A stretch of DNA of 64,000 nucleotides from Aurantiochytrium sp. KH105 (taxonomy: Eukaryota > Sar > Bigyra > Thraustochytrida > Thraustochytriidae), in NCBI GenBank assembly GCA_003116975.1, contig BGKB01000020.1, forward strand, positions 310,001-374,000. The letters run 5' to 3'. The notes under the pieces are model-generated. The model was not told the DNA's origin, made no database searches, and worked only from the letters and a program-made list of their open reading frames with translations. This document shows positions 29,501 through 39,343 of the stretch, one piece after another. The position numbers were made by a program, and so were the translations under genes. The stretch's first letter is position 1. The number at the start of each line of letters is the position of its first letter.

Positions 29501-32500
29501 CTGCAGAACGTCACTTCGAAAAAGCCCTGGAGCAAATTCCTGCAGACTTGCGTCGCCTTGACGCATGCGCAGCCATGTGGCGAGTTTATGCTCTTCCACC
29601 TCGAGAGCATCCCATGCCGTCTCAATCCCGTAAATCTCAAAGTTGTCGAGCAGGTTAATGGCCCGTCCAATGTTCTCTCGAAGCTCGTGGCTTCGCGCGG
29701 TCGGTCGAGACGCTTGGAAGCCTTGCGGTTGGGAACTCTGCGCAGTTTCGCTGTCGTCGGTCTCGTGAGGCTCCAGCGCTGCGCCAAGAGTGGCCTCAAA
29801 ATGATCGCGCAAGTTGCTGATGGAGGGTTGCATGACATCGCGGCAGCTCTTGCGCTTGGTCGCCTCGTCAAAGTAAACGTTGCTCTGAATGCTACGTATA
29901 GCTTCGAGTGTCTTTCGCTTTTGCGCAAGAACTCGACGAATGAGAGCATGCCAGCGCTCTTCGAGCCAAATGGCGCAGCCCACCAGCTCCGCAACAATAG
30001 CCTCTGCACCTGCAAATGCAGGAATCTGTGCGCGCAACTGCCGAAAGAGGTCCTCGCCAAGCTGCTCTCGGGCAGCAATGACACTCCAGGTAATTCGGCC
30101 CGGGTGCGCACGCGCAATGCGCAAGGCCAGGGCTTGCAGCAGCTCGGAAGGCCGGGCTGCACCGGCTAAGATTTGCGGAATGAGCTGCGTCCAGGCGAGA
30201 GTTGGCGTCATGGCAAGCTCGGCGCGAACATCATCACTCGTGACGGCCTCTTCAAGCTGCGGAAGCATCCCAAGAAGTCGTAGGCACGCTGCAGTTCGCC
30301 GTCCGGCATGCTCGTGCACAGAGCTGCTCCAGCGGACAAACTTGGCGTAGGCCGAAACTGCATTCTCCATCTCGCCTTCTGCTTCGCACAGCGCGCCATA
30401 TTCATACCAGCACATCCCCTTCGTATCTGCGTCAGAAAGCGCGGCGGCTGTCTCGCATGCGTGCCACAAGTGCACTTTGCGTGTCTCCGCCTCGGTCTCA
30501 AGACTGCTGAGTTCCATGTGCGCCATGTGGGCTTCCGCGGGCTGCAGCCGTATCATCATATCATTTACGCCGGACGGTTCCGGTGCGGCCAAAAATGCTC
30601 GAAGAATGGTTTGACTGCTCACGACTTCGTCTTGGACTTCTTTCTCCTTGAACGCACTCATGAGTCGGAGGGCAGACTTGGGATTGCCCGTCTCCCGTGC
30701 TTTACGCGCGGCAATAAGTAATGCATCGCCCCGGCTTTGCGAAGGAGCCAGCCGCAGGGGCCACCACATTGCAGACAAGGACGGGATGTCGGCCATGCGT
30801 GTCAACTCGAGGGCCTCGACGTCTGATGCTAGGCCGCACGCGCGCACGGCCCACAAGTGCGATTGGAGACGTGAAAGACACAAGGTGTCAGCATTCGAAA
30901 GAAAGCCGACAGCCAAGTCTTTGCGGAGTGCGCGGTCAGCCTGTTCGAGACCGTGAAACACAGTGTCGAAGCCCTCCCCATGCGATGCGGAATCTTCGAG
31001 CCCTGCTTGGCGGACGAGAGCCCGGGACATCCAGTAATCTGCGAATGCGCCCGAATCCGACTCGAAGTGAGACGCGGAGACAGCTTGAAGAGGATCTACG
31101 AGACAGCCCACCGCGCCACAGCCTGCTGCACTGAGCGTCCCCAGCTGGCCTCCCAGGTGCAGCGCACTAGCACTGCCGGTCAGGGCGTCTGCAAGAGTCT
31201 CGTGCTTGGCTTCCCAGGCGCGTTCTTGCTCCTTTGTGAGAAAAGTGCTCCATTGCGACACCCCCTCAGTGTCGCCAGAGGCCACCAAGCAGTCCAACGT
31301 CCCTTGCACGCTCCAACGAAGGGCTTCGAAAGCAGAGTCCCAGTCACCGAGGCGGCTGCGGTCCGCAGCCAGTAGATCTCGAGCCACGCTGGAATAGAGA
31401 CGAGCAGCATCTTCATAAGCCTCACCAGCATGGAGTGCTGCGGCTTCAATCGTCTGTTTCCATGCGTTCGCCGGGGCTTGTTCTGGGGCCCACTTAATGA
31501 GCTCGCGAAGTACATCTGGAGACTCGCAGCGATAAACAAGACACTGGCCCAGTTCGCGGAGCATGGCGAGGTCTAGTTCTTCATTCCATAACGGATCGCG
31601 TAATGATTGCCACGCATGCCATACAGTATCTGCATCTAGATGCTGCTTTGTCTGTCGCGCGTCAAGGAGCCTCTTGCGAGTATTTCTGAACCAGTCCTGA
31701 CACACTGCGCGATTCTTGTCAAAGAACTTGCTTGCTCGGCGCGATGCGGCAGCTTGTCCACCAAGGGCTGGATAACCAATGTCAGACGCTGGTTCGCCAT
31801 GTCCCGGCTCATTTGACAGCCCAGGGGAGCTCTTGGCCTTGGCGTCTTGGGTGCGAAGACGTGCGCCTGCGTCGGCCGCCAGAAGAATGGCGCGTTCGAG
31901 CCGAAAGACAAGTGTGCGCGTGAGATCCAGGAAAGCCACTGCGTCCGCAGCATTCATTGGCGCCGTCGGCGCGTCTGCATTCTGCATTGCGTGGAGAACA
32001 TGGTCCAAGAGACTAAGTGTTTGCCCTGCTGGTCCAGCAAATGTGCGGAGTTTGCGATCGACGAGCTGGTCTGCAAAGGTCGCAGCAACGCGGGCCCGAC
32101 GCGCGTGCGCAATGGCCGCGACATTACTCTCGAGGTAGAGCTTTTGCGCTGCAAAGTCAAACCCCATGGTGGAAGCTTGCTGCAAGAAGTCATCGACGCG
32201 CTCAAATCCAGCATGGCCGCTCTCTGATGCGGTCCATGCGCTTTCAAGCAGCTTGTGTGCACGAGCGAGAAGCGGTTCCCGAAGCGTGAATTCGAGGCGC
32301 GCGATGCGCTGCATTGCAGCAGCCTGCACACCCACATCGCCAGCATCAACGAGAGCCAAGATGAGCGTCTTGTCGGCGGTCTTGGCCGCCGCAAGAGTCC
32401 GAAGTGCGGCGTCTTCCGGATTTCCAAGGGTACACGCGCGCGAGAGGGCAGGCGAAAGTGAGTTTGGCGCAGCGGCCTTGAGAGCAGTGACCAGGAGCCG

Positions 32501-34318
32501 ACGCCTTCTGCGCCTGAGCGCAAAGCGAGCCGCGACCTCGATGAGACCTAAACACTGAGCGCTTGCCGGGCCGTGCTCTTTCGACGCACTTGTGAGCACA
32601 AGGTTGAGCCAATCAGCTTGTAGATCTGGGGTATCATGCAGGGCGCGTAAAGTTTCACACATGGCCTTGGGAGACGGCGCGGAAAGCAGCGTTTTCGCGC
32701 GAGTGGCTGCCTTTTGGCGAGGCGCGAGGCGTAGTCCGTTTCGCACGACGAAACGTGCCCATGCGCAAGACGGAGGGTCACGTGCAGCAAGAATTACTTG
32801 TCGCACATGATCGTCGAGCGAAACGTGAGCAAACGCTCGTTCGTAAAAGGAGCGCAGCGAGTCCTCTGAGACTTTGCCACGCGACATCAGTTCGAAAAGC
32901 GCGCTTCCTGGTTGCTCGAGCGCTGTGCTCTGATTTGGCACATCGTCGGACTCGATCTCGCGAGCAGCGGTCTGGCGAGCAGCAGCTTCGCCTAGCATCG
33001 GTAGAATGGCAGTAACCACTTTGGGTGAGGGGCGGCGGAGCGCGCAGGAGAGCACGGAAATGAGTCGAGACCATGTGTACTGGCCTGGGCGGCAAATATC
33101 TTGGAAAGACGTGAGCAGCTTGATCCAATTTGCGCAAACGACTCCGAGCAGATCGATGGCTGCCCAGTCCGCCTGCGCGAAGAGAAGTTGTCCAAAATAG
33201 GTGGCGTGAGATGCCCAGGTATCAAGTTGCGTGTCCGCCTCCACCGGTGACCCGAGTCTACTGAGCGCAAGGTACACAGTGAGCCAGGCAGTCAGGACAC
33301 CCGTGGTGCGCGTAGAAAAGTCCGTACGTTGACAAGCGCTGGCCATGTCATGATCGAGGGCGAAGAACATTTGTGAGTATACCGGCTGCTGGGCGGCCCA
33401 GTCCACGAGAAAGTCCTCTCGGAGGAGGAAGTCACTCGATGCGCATAAGAGATCTGCAGACTCCTTGCCTGGGACAGGATATGATGCGCAAAGCCCAACG
33501 ATAGCGTTGACAAGTGTCGGGAAATGGAGGCGGAGCTGGTACAAACCCGATACAGACGCTGCAATCTCGGTCAGTGCATCCATGACACGTACAAATCGCA
33601 ACTGCGAGATCGTACTTGCATTACTGCCAGGATTTCCGTTTGAGCCACTCGGAGAGCCCATATTGCTGTTGCTGTTGCTGTTGTGGACGTTGCTACCACT
33701 GCTGCTGCCTTTGCCAGAACCTTTCCGTCGGGCATTGCCGTGTCCATTTCCGGTCTTTGACAACGAGGTGGGATCAGCATGAGCAGATGGACTTGAAGCC
33801 TCGTCCGCGTCGGTGGGTACCCCAGCAGTTCTGGAAATCATATGGCGTCCGAGAAGGAGATCATTAAGCACGATTCCGAGCAACATTACGGGGTCGTGGA
33901 AACAGCGAATGGCAGCCACGGTGATGTGGAGCCAGCTCTCGCTGGCGTGTTTCTTGGCAAAGACAAAATGTTTGTCAAGTCCAGAGAGCGCCCATTCGAG
34001 CATGCGCAAGTTGGGCGCTGCAGCTTCGCAGTCGGCAACGACGGCGCCGACAAAGGTTGCGCCGGCCTCCGATGAAGAGGCTGCTTGTTGGAGGACGCTA
34101 AGCACCGTGGCACGCGCCGTGAGATCCGTCTGCGTGCCGGCGAGCACCTCTCGCACGCCTCTTGCCTTGGCCTCGCGCATCTCTGTGTTCGTGGCCCAGA
34201 GGTCCACCTCCTCCACCAGAGTCATGGCGGCGCCAAGAGGGCCACCATCTCCTCCTCCTCCTCCGTCTCCATGGTCTTGTTCTTCTCCGTCAAGGAGAGC
34301 CGTGTTCAACGCAGGCAT
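26513..34318 (-). CDS. SMG1: SMG1-type PI3K-like kinase (nonsense-mediated decay)
   Basis: A single-exon 2,601-residue PIKK. SMG1 phosphorylates UPF1 to drive nonsense-mediated mRNA decay. The N-terminal 1,600 residues are a helical HEAT/FAT-type solenoid with low-complexity insertions (NSNSNSN near 210, poly-Gly near 15). The kinase domain is about 1625-1910, with GTDGRPYGFLLKGGDDMRLD as the ATP-binding lobe. It has GLGDRHVSNIMLDL (about 1808, catalytic loop) and HIDYNVCFESG (about 1835; SMG1 has the same HIDYNVCFE, with DYN in place of the usual DF(G) motif). VPETVPFRLT follows, as in SMG1. A 650-residue coiled-coil insertion then separates the kinase from a FATC motif ending YEGWMPFV. This long kinase-FATC insert is diagnostic of SMG1 against mTOR, ATM and ATR. 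Confidence 0.93.
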   Translation of the reverse strand: MPALNTALLDGEEQDHGDGGGGGDGGPLGAAMTLVEEVDLWATNTEMREAKARGVREVLAGTQTDLTARATVLSVLQQAASSSEAGATFVGAVVADCEAAAPNLRMLEWALSGLDKHFVFAKKHASESWLHITVAAIRCFHDPVMLLGIVLNDLLLGRHMISRTAGVPTDADEASSPSAHADPTSLSKTGNGHGNARRKGSGKGSSSGSNVHNSNSNSNMGSPSGSNGNPGSNASTISQLRFVRVMDALTEIAASVSGLYQLRLHFPTLVNAIVGLCASYPVPGKESADLLCASSDFLLREDFLVDWAAQQPVYSQMFFALDHDMASACQRTDFSTRTTGVLTAWLTVYLALSRLGSPVEADTQLDTWASHATYFGQLLFAQADWAAIDLLGVVCANWIKLLTSFQDICRPGQYTWSRLISVLSCALRRPSPKVVTAILPMLGEAAARQTAAREIESDDVPNQSTALEQPGSALFELMSRGKVSEDSLRSFYERAFAHVSLDDHVRQVILAARDPPSCAWARFVVRNGLRLAPRQKAATRAKTLLSAPSPKAMCETLRALHDTPDLQADWLNLVLTSASKEHGPASAQCLGLIEVAARFALRRRRRRLLVTALKAAAPNSLSPALSRACTLGNPEDAALRTLAAAKTADKTLILALVDAGDVGVQAAAMQRIARLEFTLREPLLARAHKLLESAWTASESGHAGFERVDDFLQQASTMGFDFAAQKLYLESNVAAIAHARRARVAATFADQLVDRKLRTFAGPAGQTLSLLDHVLHAMQNADAPTAPMNAADAVAFLDLTRTLVFRLERAILLAADAGARLRTQDAKAKSSPGLSNEPGHGEPASDIGYPALGGQAAASRRASKFFDKNRAVCQDWFRNTRKRLLDARQTKQHLDADTVWHAWQSLRDPLWNEELDLAMLRELGQCLVYRCESPDVLRELIKWAPEQAPANAWKQTIEAAALHAGEAYEDAARLYSSVARDLLAADRSRLGDWDSAFEALRWSVQGTLDCLVASGDTEGVSQWSTFLTKEQERAWEAKHETLADALTGSASALHLGGQLGTLSAAGCGAVGCLVDPLQAVSASHFESDSGAFADYWMSRALVRQAGLEDSASHGEGFDTVFHGLEQADRALRKDLAVGFLSNADTLCLSRLQSHLWAVRACGLASDVEALELTRMADIPSLSAMWWPLRLAPSQSRGDALLIAARKARETGNPKSALRLMSAFKEKEVQDEVVSSQTILRAFLAAPEPSGVNDMMIRLQPAEAHMAHMELSSLETEAETRKVHLWHACETAAALSDADTKGMCWYEYGALCEAEGEMENAVSAYAKFVRWSSSVHEHAGRRTAACLRLLGMLPQLEEAVTSDDVRAELAMTPTLAWTQLIPQILAGAARPSELLQALALRIARAHPGRITWSVIAAREQLGEDLFRQLRAQIPAFAGAEAIVAELVGCAIWLEERWHALIRRVLAQKRKTLEAIRSIQSNVYFDEATKRKSCRDVMQPSISNLRDHFEATLGAALEPHETDDSETAQSSQPQGFQASRPTARSHELRENIGRAINLLDNFEIYGIETAWDALEVEEHKLATWLRMRQGDASLQEFAPGLFRSDVLQGEYTLRVPGQWDVGVHSFENRVQALTSKTRPKRVWIRGTDGRPYGFLLKGGDDMRLDERVLQIGSILDSLLPEAGSIRTYEVVALGQSVGLVQWVEGARPIMDVYESRCLSEGTRTLKGDAFVSAIHRRLAEELNISLEAAREIRRTDWPEAIIIDALRELVCLVPKDLLARELWTCSPDASAWWARSKRYARSLAGSSIFGHIMGLGDRHVSNIMLDLSSGPGSGELVHIDYNVCFESGHRLAVPETVPFRLTRSLQGALPLQRAVRNDDGSSAALDASGWCGKEGIYAGWARAALTCMREHRKLILSLVGSIVNDSSISWTGSKMKVADNSLNVNVSISLLASEVNIPDEADDDESLCVDALLVLEEQAMAAAEAVPRPVLPLHAVQDDKISHRYSSGPGQESARHEIVNEPEQMSSIDRQRLGAVLGGLDPGNGDAIDDEERQDPRAALEQLEGDLEELRGNLRLRREWLTEALQSIIQVQGRCDRMQAQLASGSIALQQGHVLPRIDASLTQAFAMLDVRRDASAGKLKTVTEEAMRSLESLQSDLKQHGEADGYGSNTLVDDWVSRFQTMRMGVYEILDMALAVIETERLSAKEMERLASNVERAEEGIRNTVAGVEAEHIRSTVASVAQTCVDPSVAWRHAFALDWFWNAGIGAFDRSASALSAVKARLELRRQLARLEKELASSIEAFRRAGAQTDTSRRAVLESAEALSRVLSSVAKIEAQALDVRVPATTMIATDSSESGAPGAAAAAAAAVGAGGRLDEPMALHSWESMSMDTEFGPLAEEAAKEVEELARGIREGLALARRIRALREAAREVDDAEAAHRRFREKKVAEAERARAALNDKIEALRNSALLGNAQVWANISNIRRGADQEGPFFELASDLIAQRTLSSQADIKLARLVQCTQRIRDRLRKLLALARKGTGDFGRRPPDEETQRKRRQVKAAEVLRRVDAKLSDAEPVASLVATLTSQATSEKRLARMYEGWMPFV

Positions 34319-35384
34319 GCGGCCGCGCGACTCGACACCCGGCGCGCAAGCCGACTCGCTTCAAGCGCGCATCGACCGTCGTCTCGGTCTGGTCGCAAGA
34401 TTGGCTTTTGAGGTTTATCATCTCACAGTCAGCCTGTCGACAGAAGGCCGCCGTCGTTGATGAGGGCGGTGAGTGAAGGAAGGCTTTTCCGATGGTGACC
34501 GTGCTTTCGAGGAGACCGACCTCGTGTCACAAACCCAAGGCGAAGCGTATCGGTGATGTTGAGGGAGACTCAGCCTGCTGTGTAGGTACGTAGTGGTGTT
34601 GGTTTTGAGATTTCTCTCTCTCATTTGCACCCCCGTTGTTTGGTTTGATACTTCACAAAGAAACAGCATCAGGCTTCTTGGCAAAACAGCAACAAAAGGT
34701 CAAAGACATTGTTGCAAGGTGACCTCGATCAAAGACTGTGCCGTATGAAGAAGGGAGCCTGCTTGAGAAATGTAAAAGCAAACCAACATGGTTTTCAAGA
34801 GGCATAAACGATACATTGACAAGGTAGATGACATCGCACGAACATCTCTACAAAGCACAGCACAAGTCATCATTAAGCAGCAAGAACGACTCAATGACCC
34901 ACCATCCACCACCTACACCACCGCCACAATTGCTGAATCTCTCAGAGGCCTGGCTTGCTTTCTGACAGCCGTGCTCTTGGCCACGGCTGTGTTTCGTCGT
35001 TCAACAGGCTCCAAACGTCCTACTTAGCCCCCTACTTTTTCCCTTCTCGCCATTAACACCGTGAGAAAAGGGGGTACAGAGGACGATATCTACACTCAAA
35101 TCCGAGGATATCCTTGTGTAACGCTTCGCTTTTTTACTAGGTAAACCGGCGTTGTAGCTGTGAGTTTGTAGTCGCGCAAAGCGCTCGTCGAGGACTTCTA
35201 GGACTTTGGGGCTCGCGTCCGTGCTGGCCGTCGCGAGAAGGAGACGACATCGAGGAGGAGGAGGAGGAGGAGGAAAAGGCGCTTCGCCATTCAGCGAAGC
35301 TCAGGCCGCGCACGCGTCACCGCGGCCGCCGGTGCCAGCGGCCATGGTGGCCGCGGTGGCGCCAAGAAGAGCGCCTCCGCCGCC
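34319..35384. other. Intergenic region between SMG1 and the SFI1-like gene
   Basis: A 1-kb divergent spacer. A 79-codon plus frame (34788-35027) has a possible hydrophobic stretch but no other support. GAG/GGA-rich DNA lies near 35250-35275, close to the start of the SFI1-like gene. It should hold both promoters. Confidence 0.5.
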
Positions 35385-38090
35385 ATGACGAGCGCTGCTG
35401 CGCCTCGGACCGCGGTAACAGCAACGAGCGCCGCGGCTCAGGCGGCCAAAGCAGCGCGCAGAGCTCAAGAGCAACAACATCCATCGCGAGCTGGGTCAAA
35501 ACGACCTGTTGAACGTGCCCAGGGGGGTGCGGAAGCCCAGGAGCGACGATGGGTCGACGACAACGACGAACTTGTTATGCGCCAAGCTTTCGAGGCTCTT
35601 CACAGGTCAGCCAAATTGGCCAAGGTGCAACGTAGGTCGCGTAAGCTGCAAGCATTGCGGTTGTGGTCTCATTTACTCCAACGCAAGGTCATGACCCAGT
35701 GGCGGGAGGTTTGTCGCGAGGCTAAAACTCATCGCGCCAAGACACTTACCGCCTACAGACATTGGGCGTACAATGCCGCGCACAAGGTCTTGAAAGGGCT
35801 ACAAGCCAATGCGCGCATGGCGCGTCTGCAACGCTTCAAAGCAGAACGTCTTCGAATTCGACGCGAGGCCGGCCGGCGCCAGCGCGTCTTGTCCGCGGCT
35901 TGGGCCACCTGGGCGGGAACAGCGCTTCGCAAACGCGAGAGAGCAGATGGCTTTGCGCGCGACCGTCTACTGTGGACTACACTCTCGGCGTGGCGCAGCC
36001 TGCCCCGCACCTCGGTACAAGAGCGCAATGCCTCGCGCCTTGAACTTGCAACACGACACGCAGAGTTGAGGCAAGCGCGATCTGTGCTCCAACGCCTTCG
36101 CGAGAACGCCAGAGCGCAGGAGCGAGAGCGTGAAAATGCCGTAGCGTGCGTCTGGTTCCGCTGGCATGTCCTTATGGGGGGTGCAATGCGTCAATGGCGC
36201 AAAGTCGTCGAACCGCGTCTCATTGCAATTCGCAAAGCCCGTACTTTCCGCCAGGCGCGCGCGCGTCACCTCGAACAGCAAGTCTTTGCAGCATGGACTT
36301 CAGGCACTCGCGATACGAAGGAGCAAAGGCTAAAAACTGCGCAAGCATTGCGTCACTGGGCGCAACGCGCAATGGGCAAGGCTTTTGGTGGCTGGCTTTT
36401 GGCCCTCGCACAAAAGGTATCGCTTCGAGGTCAAGAAATCCGCGCTGAAATGGCCCTCGCGCACCTTCTCAAGAGGCGCGCAATGCGAAATTTAGTGGCG
36501 CACCATCACAAATGTACACACGAGGCGAGTTTGGTCGCTCAAATCCAAACGATGCGTCGCGGTCGAGTGCTCGAGACCGCATTCGCCAGACTTCAAAATT
36601 ACGCCGTCCGCCAGCGATCTTGGAAAGCCAAACAAGAGCGCGCGAACACGCACTTTTGCGTGAAAATTAAAAAGCAGTGCTTGGAGGCCTTGGTCCAGAA
36701 TCGGGTGCTCGAAGGGCATCGCATGGGTACCGCAAGGACGCGCGGTGACGCACTTTGGAGCACCAAGGTCGCGCCGCGCATTCTGCGCGAAGCATGGTTT
36801 ACTTGGTTGGAATTCCGGCTTCAGACCCAGGTAAAACGCGTGCGGATGCGCCGTGCGGACGAGTTCCGCGTTCAATTCGGCAAGCGTGTTGCGATTCGCG
36901 GCTTAGCGCTCCATGCCGCGTCAACACGCACGCGTCGCCTTTTGAACACGCGAGCATTGGCGAATGCGCAACACGGTATCCTTCGTCGGGCATGGCGTGC
37001 ATGGAGCGAGCATCATCAGGGTTTTGTACGCGAAGCAGAACGTGTCAGCAAAGCGCTGGCGCACTGGCGTCTTTCGCGGCTTCGCGCCTCGTGGCGGTCT
37101 TGGCTCGTCTTGCACGCGGTCAAACGCAAGGAGCGCGAGATGGCAACATTTGCTAGCACCTGGCGGCGAGATTACATTTTGCGCCAAGGCGTATCAACAT
37201 GGCTTGATGCTACGGCGCAGCATCAGGCCATCCGGGACGCTGCCATACAGACGCGTGAGGCCAGACGCGCGGTCGAACGCGCAGATCGCGTCGCTCGAAT
37301 TGCCTTCCATTGGCGAAATCTCACCCTGCGCAAGAGGCTTGAGCGCCACAGCGAATCAGGCGGCAGACTGCACCGCTCGGGAGGCCATCGACAGCGTCCC
37401 GTGGGTCTCAGCGCCGCTCGCGGCTTTTCTTTGCCGGGTACAACCGCTCATGGGACGCCCTGGTCTTATGAGGCGCGAACGCAAGCCCAAGCGAGCGTGT
37501 CCTTGGCCTGGCTCGACGAACTTCTGCGGCCCGACCTCGGGCGAGACAGGCTTCCAGCGGGGTCTCACAAGTCGCGCGATAAGCGCAGTGATGCCTCCCA
37601 GCCGCTGTCATTTGCAAAGGCACGTCCAGCGCCTCGAAGGCCGCTCGAGAGTCTTCTCAACGCCTCAGCGGTGTCGGCGCCCGAGGATGATGAGGTGGCC
37701 TCTCTTTTTTCAGAGTCTTCAAGCGCGGCGCCGTTGGCAACCTCAACCATGACGCGCTCCAAGGCAGCGCCGCTCGTATCTCAACGTCAGAAATCCCTGC
37801 CGCCGCCTCTTCAAGCCCAAGTGCGGGACTTTCTCGCGCTCAAGCGCCGCGTCAAGGCTGACAAGCGTCGCAGGGAAGCCATTCGCGCAGACCTGCAACT
37901 GCAGGAGCACCACGGCGGCGGCGGCGGCGACACCGACGACGACGGTGTCGAGCGCGTGCAAGAGATCGACACCTCGGAGCTGCTAGAGGAGCTTGTGGAA
38001 ATGCAGCGCCGTCGTGCAGACCTGCGTCGGCGTCGAGCTGCGCTCCTCCCCGCGCTCCGCAACCTTTTGCGTGGCGCGCATGCCGACTAG
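35385..38090 (+). CDS. SFI1-like centrin-binding repeat protein
   Basis: A 901-residue, strongly basic helical protein. From about residue 60 to 650 it is built of degenerate 25-35 residue units ending in a Trp after a Leu/Phe helix. Examples are LRLWSHLLQRKVMTQWREV, RVLSAAWATWAG, QALRHWAQRAMGKAFGGWL and LAHWRLSRLRASWRSWL. This W-anchored pattern is that of SFI1 repeats, each of which binds a centrin in the centrosome or basal-body half-bridge. The C-terminal 250 residues are disordered, with a final coiled coil (LLEELVEMQRRRADLRRRR). The start is the ATG 40 bp after an in-frame-incompatible upstream ATG. A ciliary basal-body role would fit with DNAL1 in the same genome. Family assigned by pattern, not by alignment. 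Confidence 0.8.
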   Translation: MTSAAAPRTAVTATSAAAQAAKAARRAQEQQHPSRAGSKRPVERAQGGAEAQERRWVDDNDELVMRQAFEALHRSAKLAKVQRRSRKLQALRLWSHLLQRKVMTQWREVCREAKTHRAKTLTAYRHWAYNAAHKVLKGLQANARMARLQRFKAERLRIRREAGRRQRVLSAAWATWAGTALRKRERADGFARDRLLWTTLSAWRSLPRTSVQERNASRLELATRHAELRQARSVLQRLRENARAQERERENAVACVWFRWHVLMGGAMRQWRKVVEPRLIAIRKARTFRQARARHLEQQVFAAWTSGTRDTKEQRLKTAQALRHWAQRAMGKAFGGWLLALAQKVSLRGQEIRAEMALAHLLKRRAMRNLVAHHHKCTHEASLVAQIQTMRRGRVLETAFARLQNYAVRQRSWKAKQERANTHFCVKIKKQCLEALVQNRVLEGHRMGTARTRGDALWSTKVAPRILREAWFTWLEFRLQTQVKRVRMRRADEFRVQFGKRVAIRGLALHAASTRTRRLLNTRALANAQHGILRRAWRAWSEHHQGFVREAERVSKALAHWRLSRLRASWRSWLVLHAVKRKEREMATFASTWRRDYILRQGVSTWLDATAQHQAIRDAAIQTREARRAVERADRVARIAFHWRNLTLRKRLERHSESGGRLHRSGGHRQRPVGLSAARGFSLPGTTAHGTPWSYEARTQAQASVSLAWLDELLRPDLGRDRLPAGSHKSRDKRSDASQPLSFAKARPAPRRPLESLLNASAVSAPEDDEVASLFSESSSAAPLATSTMTRSKAAPLVSQRQKSLPPPLQAQVRDFLALKRRVKADKRRREAIRADLQLQEHHGGGGGDTDDDGVERVQEIDTSELLEELVEMQRRRADLRRRRAALLPALRNLLRGAHAD

Positions 38091-38215
38091 GGTCTGCTGG
38101 TTCTCTGTCTCCCTCTCTTTTTGTCTCGCGCCGTGACAGAGGCTGGGCGCTCTCGCTCGTCGGTCGCTCGCTCGCTTGTCATCCCGAGCCTGCCAAGGAA
38201 GGAGATCAGATCAGC

Positions 38216-39220
38216 ATGGTTTTGCCAGAAACCGAGAGATCGCTCGTGGTGGCAACAGCGTGGGCGTGCCTTGGCGTGGTGGCGCTCGCAGCCGCGCGAG
38301 GCCGGAGCCGAGGCCATCTGGACGTTAACCAAGTCCAAGCCTCGAGCGTGGTCAAAAAGAACAAGAAACTACGACACCCGCCCAGAAGATCAAGCCCTCT
38401 TGACGATGGAAACATCAACAGCGGGGGCGGAAAAGAAGGCATAACGTGCGTAGTGCAGCGATGCGAAAAAGCTGAACTCGTCCTTGACAACGCTGCGCGA
38501 AAGGTCGAGACTGGCCGTGGACTGGTCGTTTATGTGAGCTTTGCGGAGAACGCTACAAAGGAAAATGCACAACGATTGGCACGCCTCTTGATCGGCCTCA
38601 ACCTGTCTACGACGGGACGCTGGGGTGACGGTACCAAAACGCAAAGCGTAGGCGCTATTTCCGCGTCGGGAATGCGACAAGAAATACTCGTTGTGCCCCA
38701 AGCCTGCCTCACGTCCAAGGTTAAGGGTAAACAGCTTCGATACGCGGCCCAGTTATCGCGCGAGGACGGCTTTGCCCTGTACACATACTTTCTTGCCGAG
38801 ATCGAACAGGCTTTGTTGGATCATTTTTTGACGCAGGCTTTCCGAAACGATAAAAGTCTTCTCGAGGGCATGTGTATGCATTTCGAGCTTGAAACCACCA
38901 AATTGCAGGGTCCGTATTGTAGTTTTGACAAACGCGGTGTGCCCACTGCGCGAGCCGGCGCGAGTGATGGACTTGCGGTGCCTTTGTCAAAATCCGAACG
39001 CAAGGCCTTTGACAAGCTTTATCGCGCACTTTCCGAACGAGTTTTTGGGCATGCGAAATCGGCTCAAGACAAGTGGGCACATTTGCAAATTGAGCAACAG
39101 GCGCCAAAGGTCGACTTGATTTCGGGGCGCTTCAGGCTCATCGCGGGTACCTTTGGTAATCGTCAAGGTCTAACGATCGAGGCAGATTGTGGGCCGTCGA
39201 CACACGTGTTGTATGTATGA
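38216..39220 (+). CDS. DTD2: DTD2/ATD-type D-aminoacyl-tRNA deacylase
   Basis: A 334-residue protein with a DTD-fold core that removes mischarged amino acids from tRNA. GRGLVVYVSFAENATKEN (about 100) and ILVVPQACLTSKVKGKQL (about 160) match animal DTD2, whose catalytic motif is PQATL instead of SSQFTL of DTD1. FRLIAGTFGNRQGLTIEADC and GPSTHVLYV at the C-terminus match DTD2's GTYGNRQ...GPFTHLIEF. Two oddities: about 95 extra residues precede the core, with a hydrophobic N-terminal segment (LVVATAWACLGVVALAA) that may be an anchor or targeting signal. About 85 extra residues (roughly 205-300) sit before the GTFGNRQ strand. Human DTD2 has only about 168 residues. Family call fairly sure. Confidence 0.82.
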   Translation: MVLPETERSLVVATAWACLGVVALAAARGRSRGHLDVNQVQASSVVKKNKKLRHPPRRSSPLDDGNINSGGGKEGITCVVQRCEKAELVLDNAARKVETGRGLVVYVSFAENATKENAQRLARLLIGLNLSTTGRWGDGTKTQSVGAISASGMRQEILVVPQACLTSKVKGKQLRYAAQLSREDGFALYTYFLAEIEQALLDHFLTQAFRNDKSLLEGMCMHFELETTKLQGPYCSFDKRGVPTARAGASDGLAVPLSKSERKAFDKLYRALSERVFGHAKSAQDKWAHLQIEQQAPKVDLISGRFRLIAGTFGNRQGLTIEADCGPSTHVLYV

Positions 39221-39343
39221 CACATTCTAATCAACTACTTTATTTTCGTTCTAAACCTACAGGCACCACGAAGGCAGGCACGCAGGCTTTCCATTGTACA
39301 CTCATTTGGGCGCTAGCCAGCTAGCTAGCACCTTTATCGAAGT

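Noticed and set aside
34788-35027. 79-codon plus frame with a hydrophobic segment
   Set aside because: No homology, no neighbours supporting it, and within chance length for this DNA.
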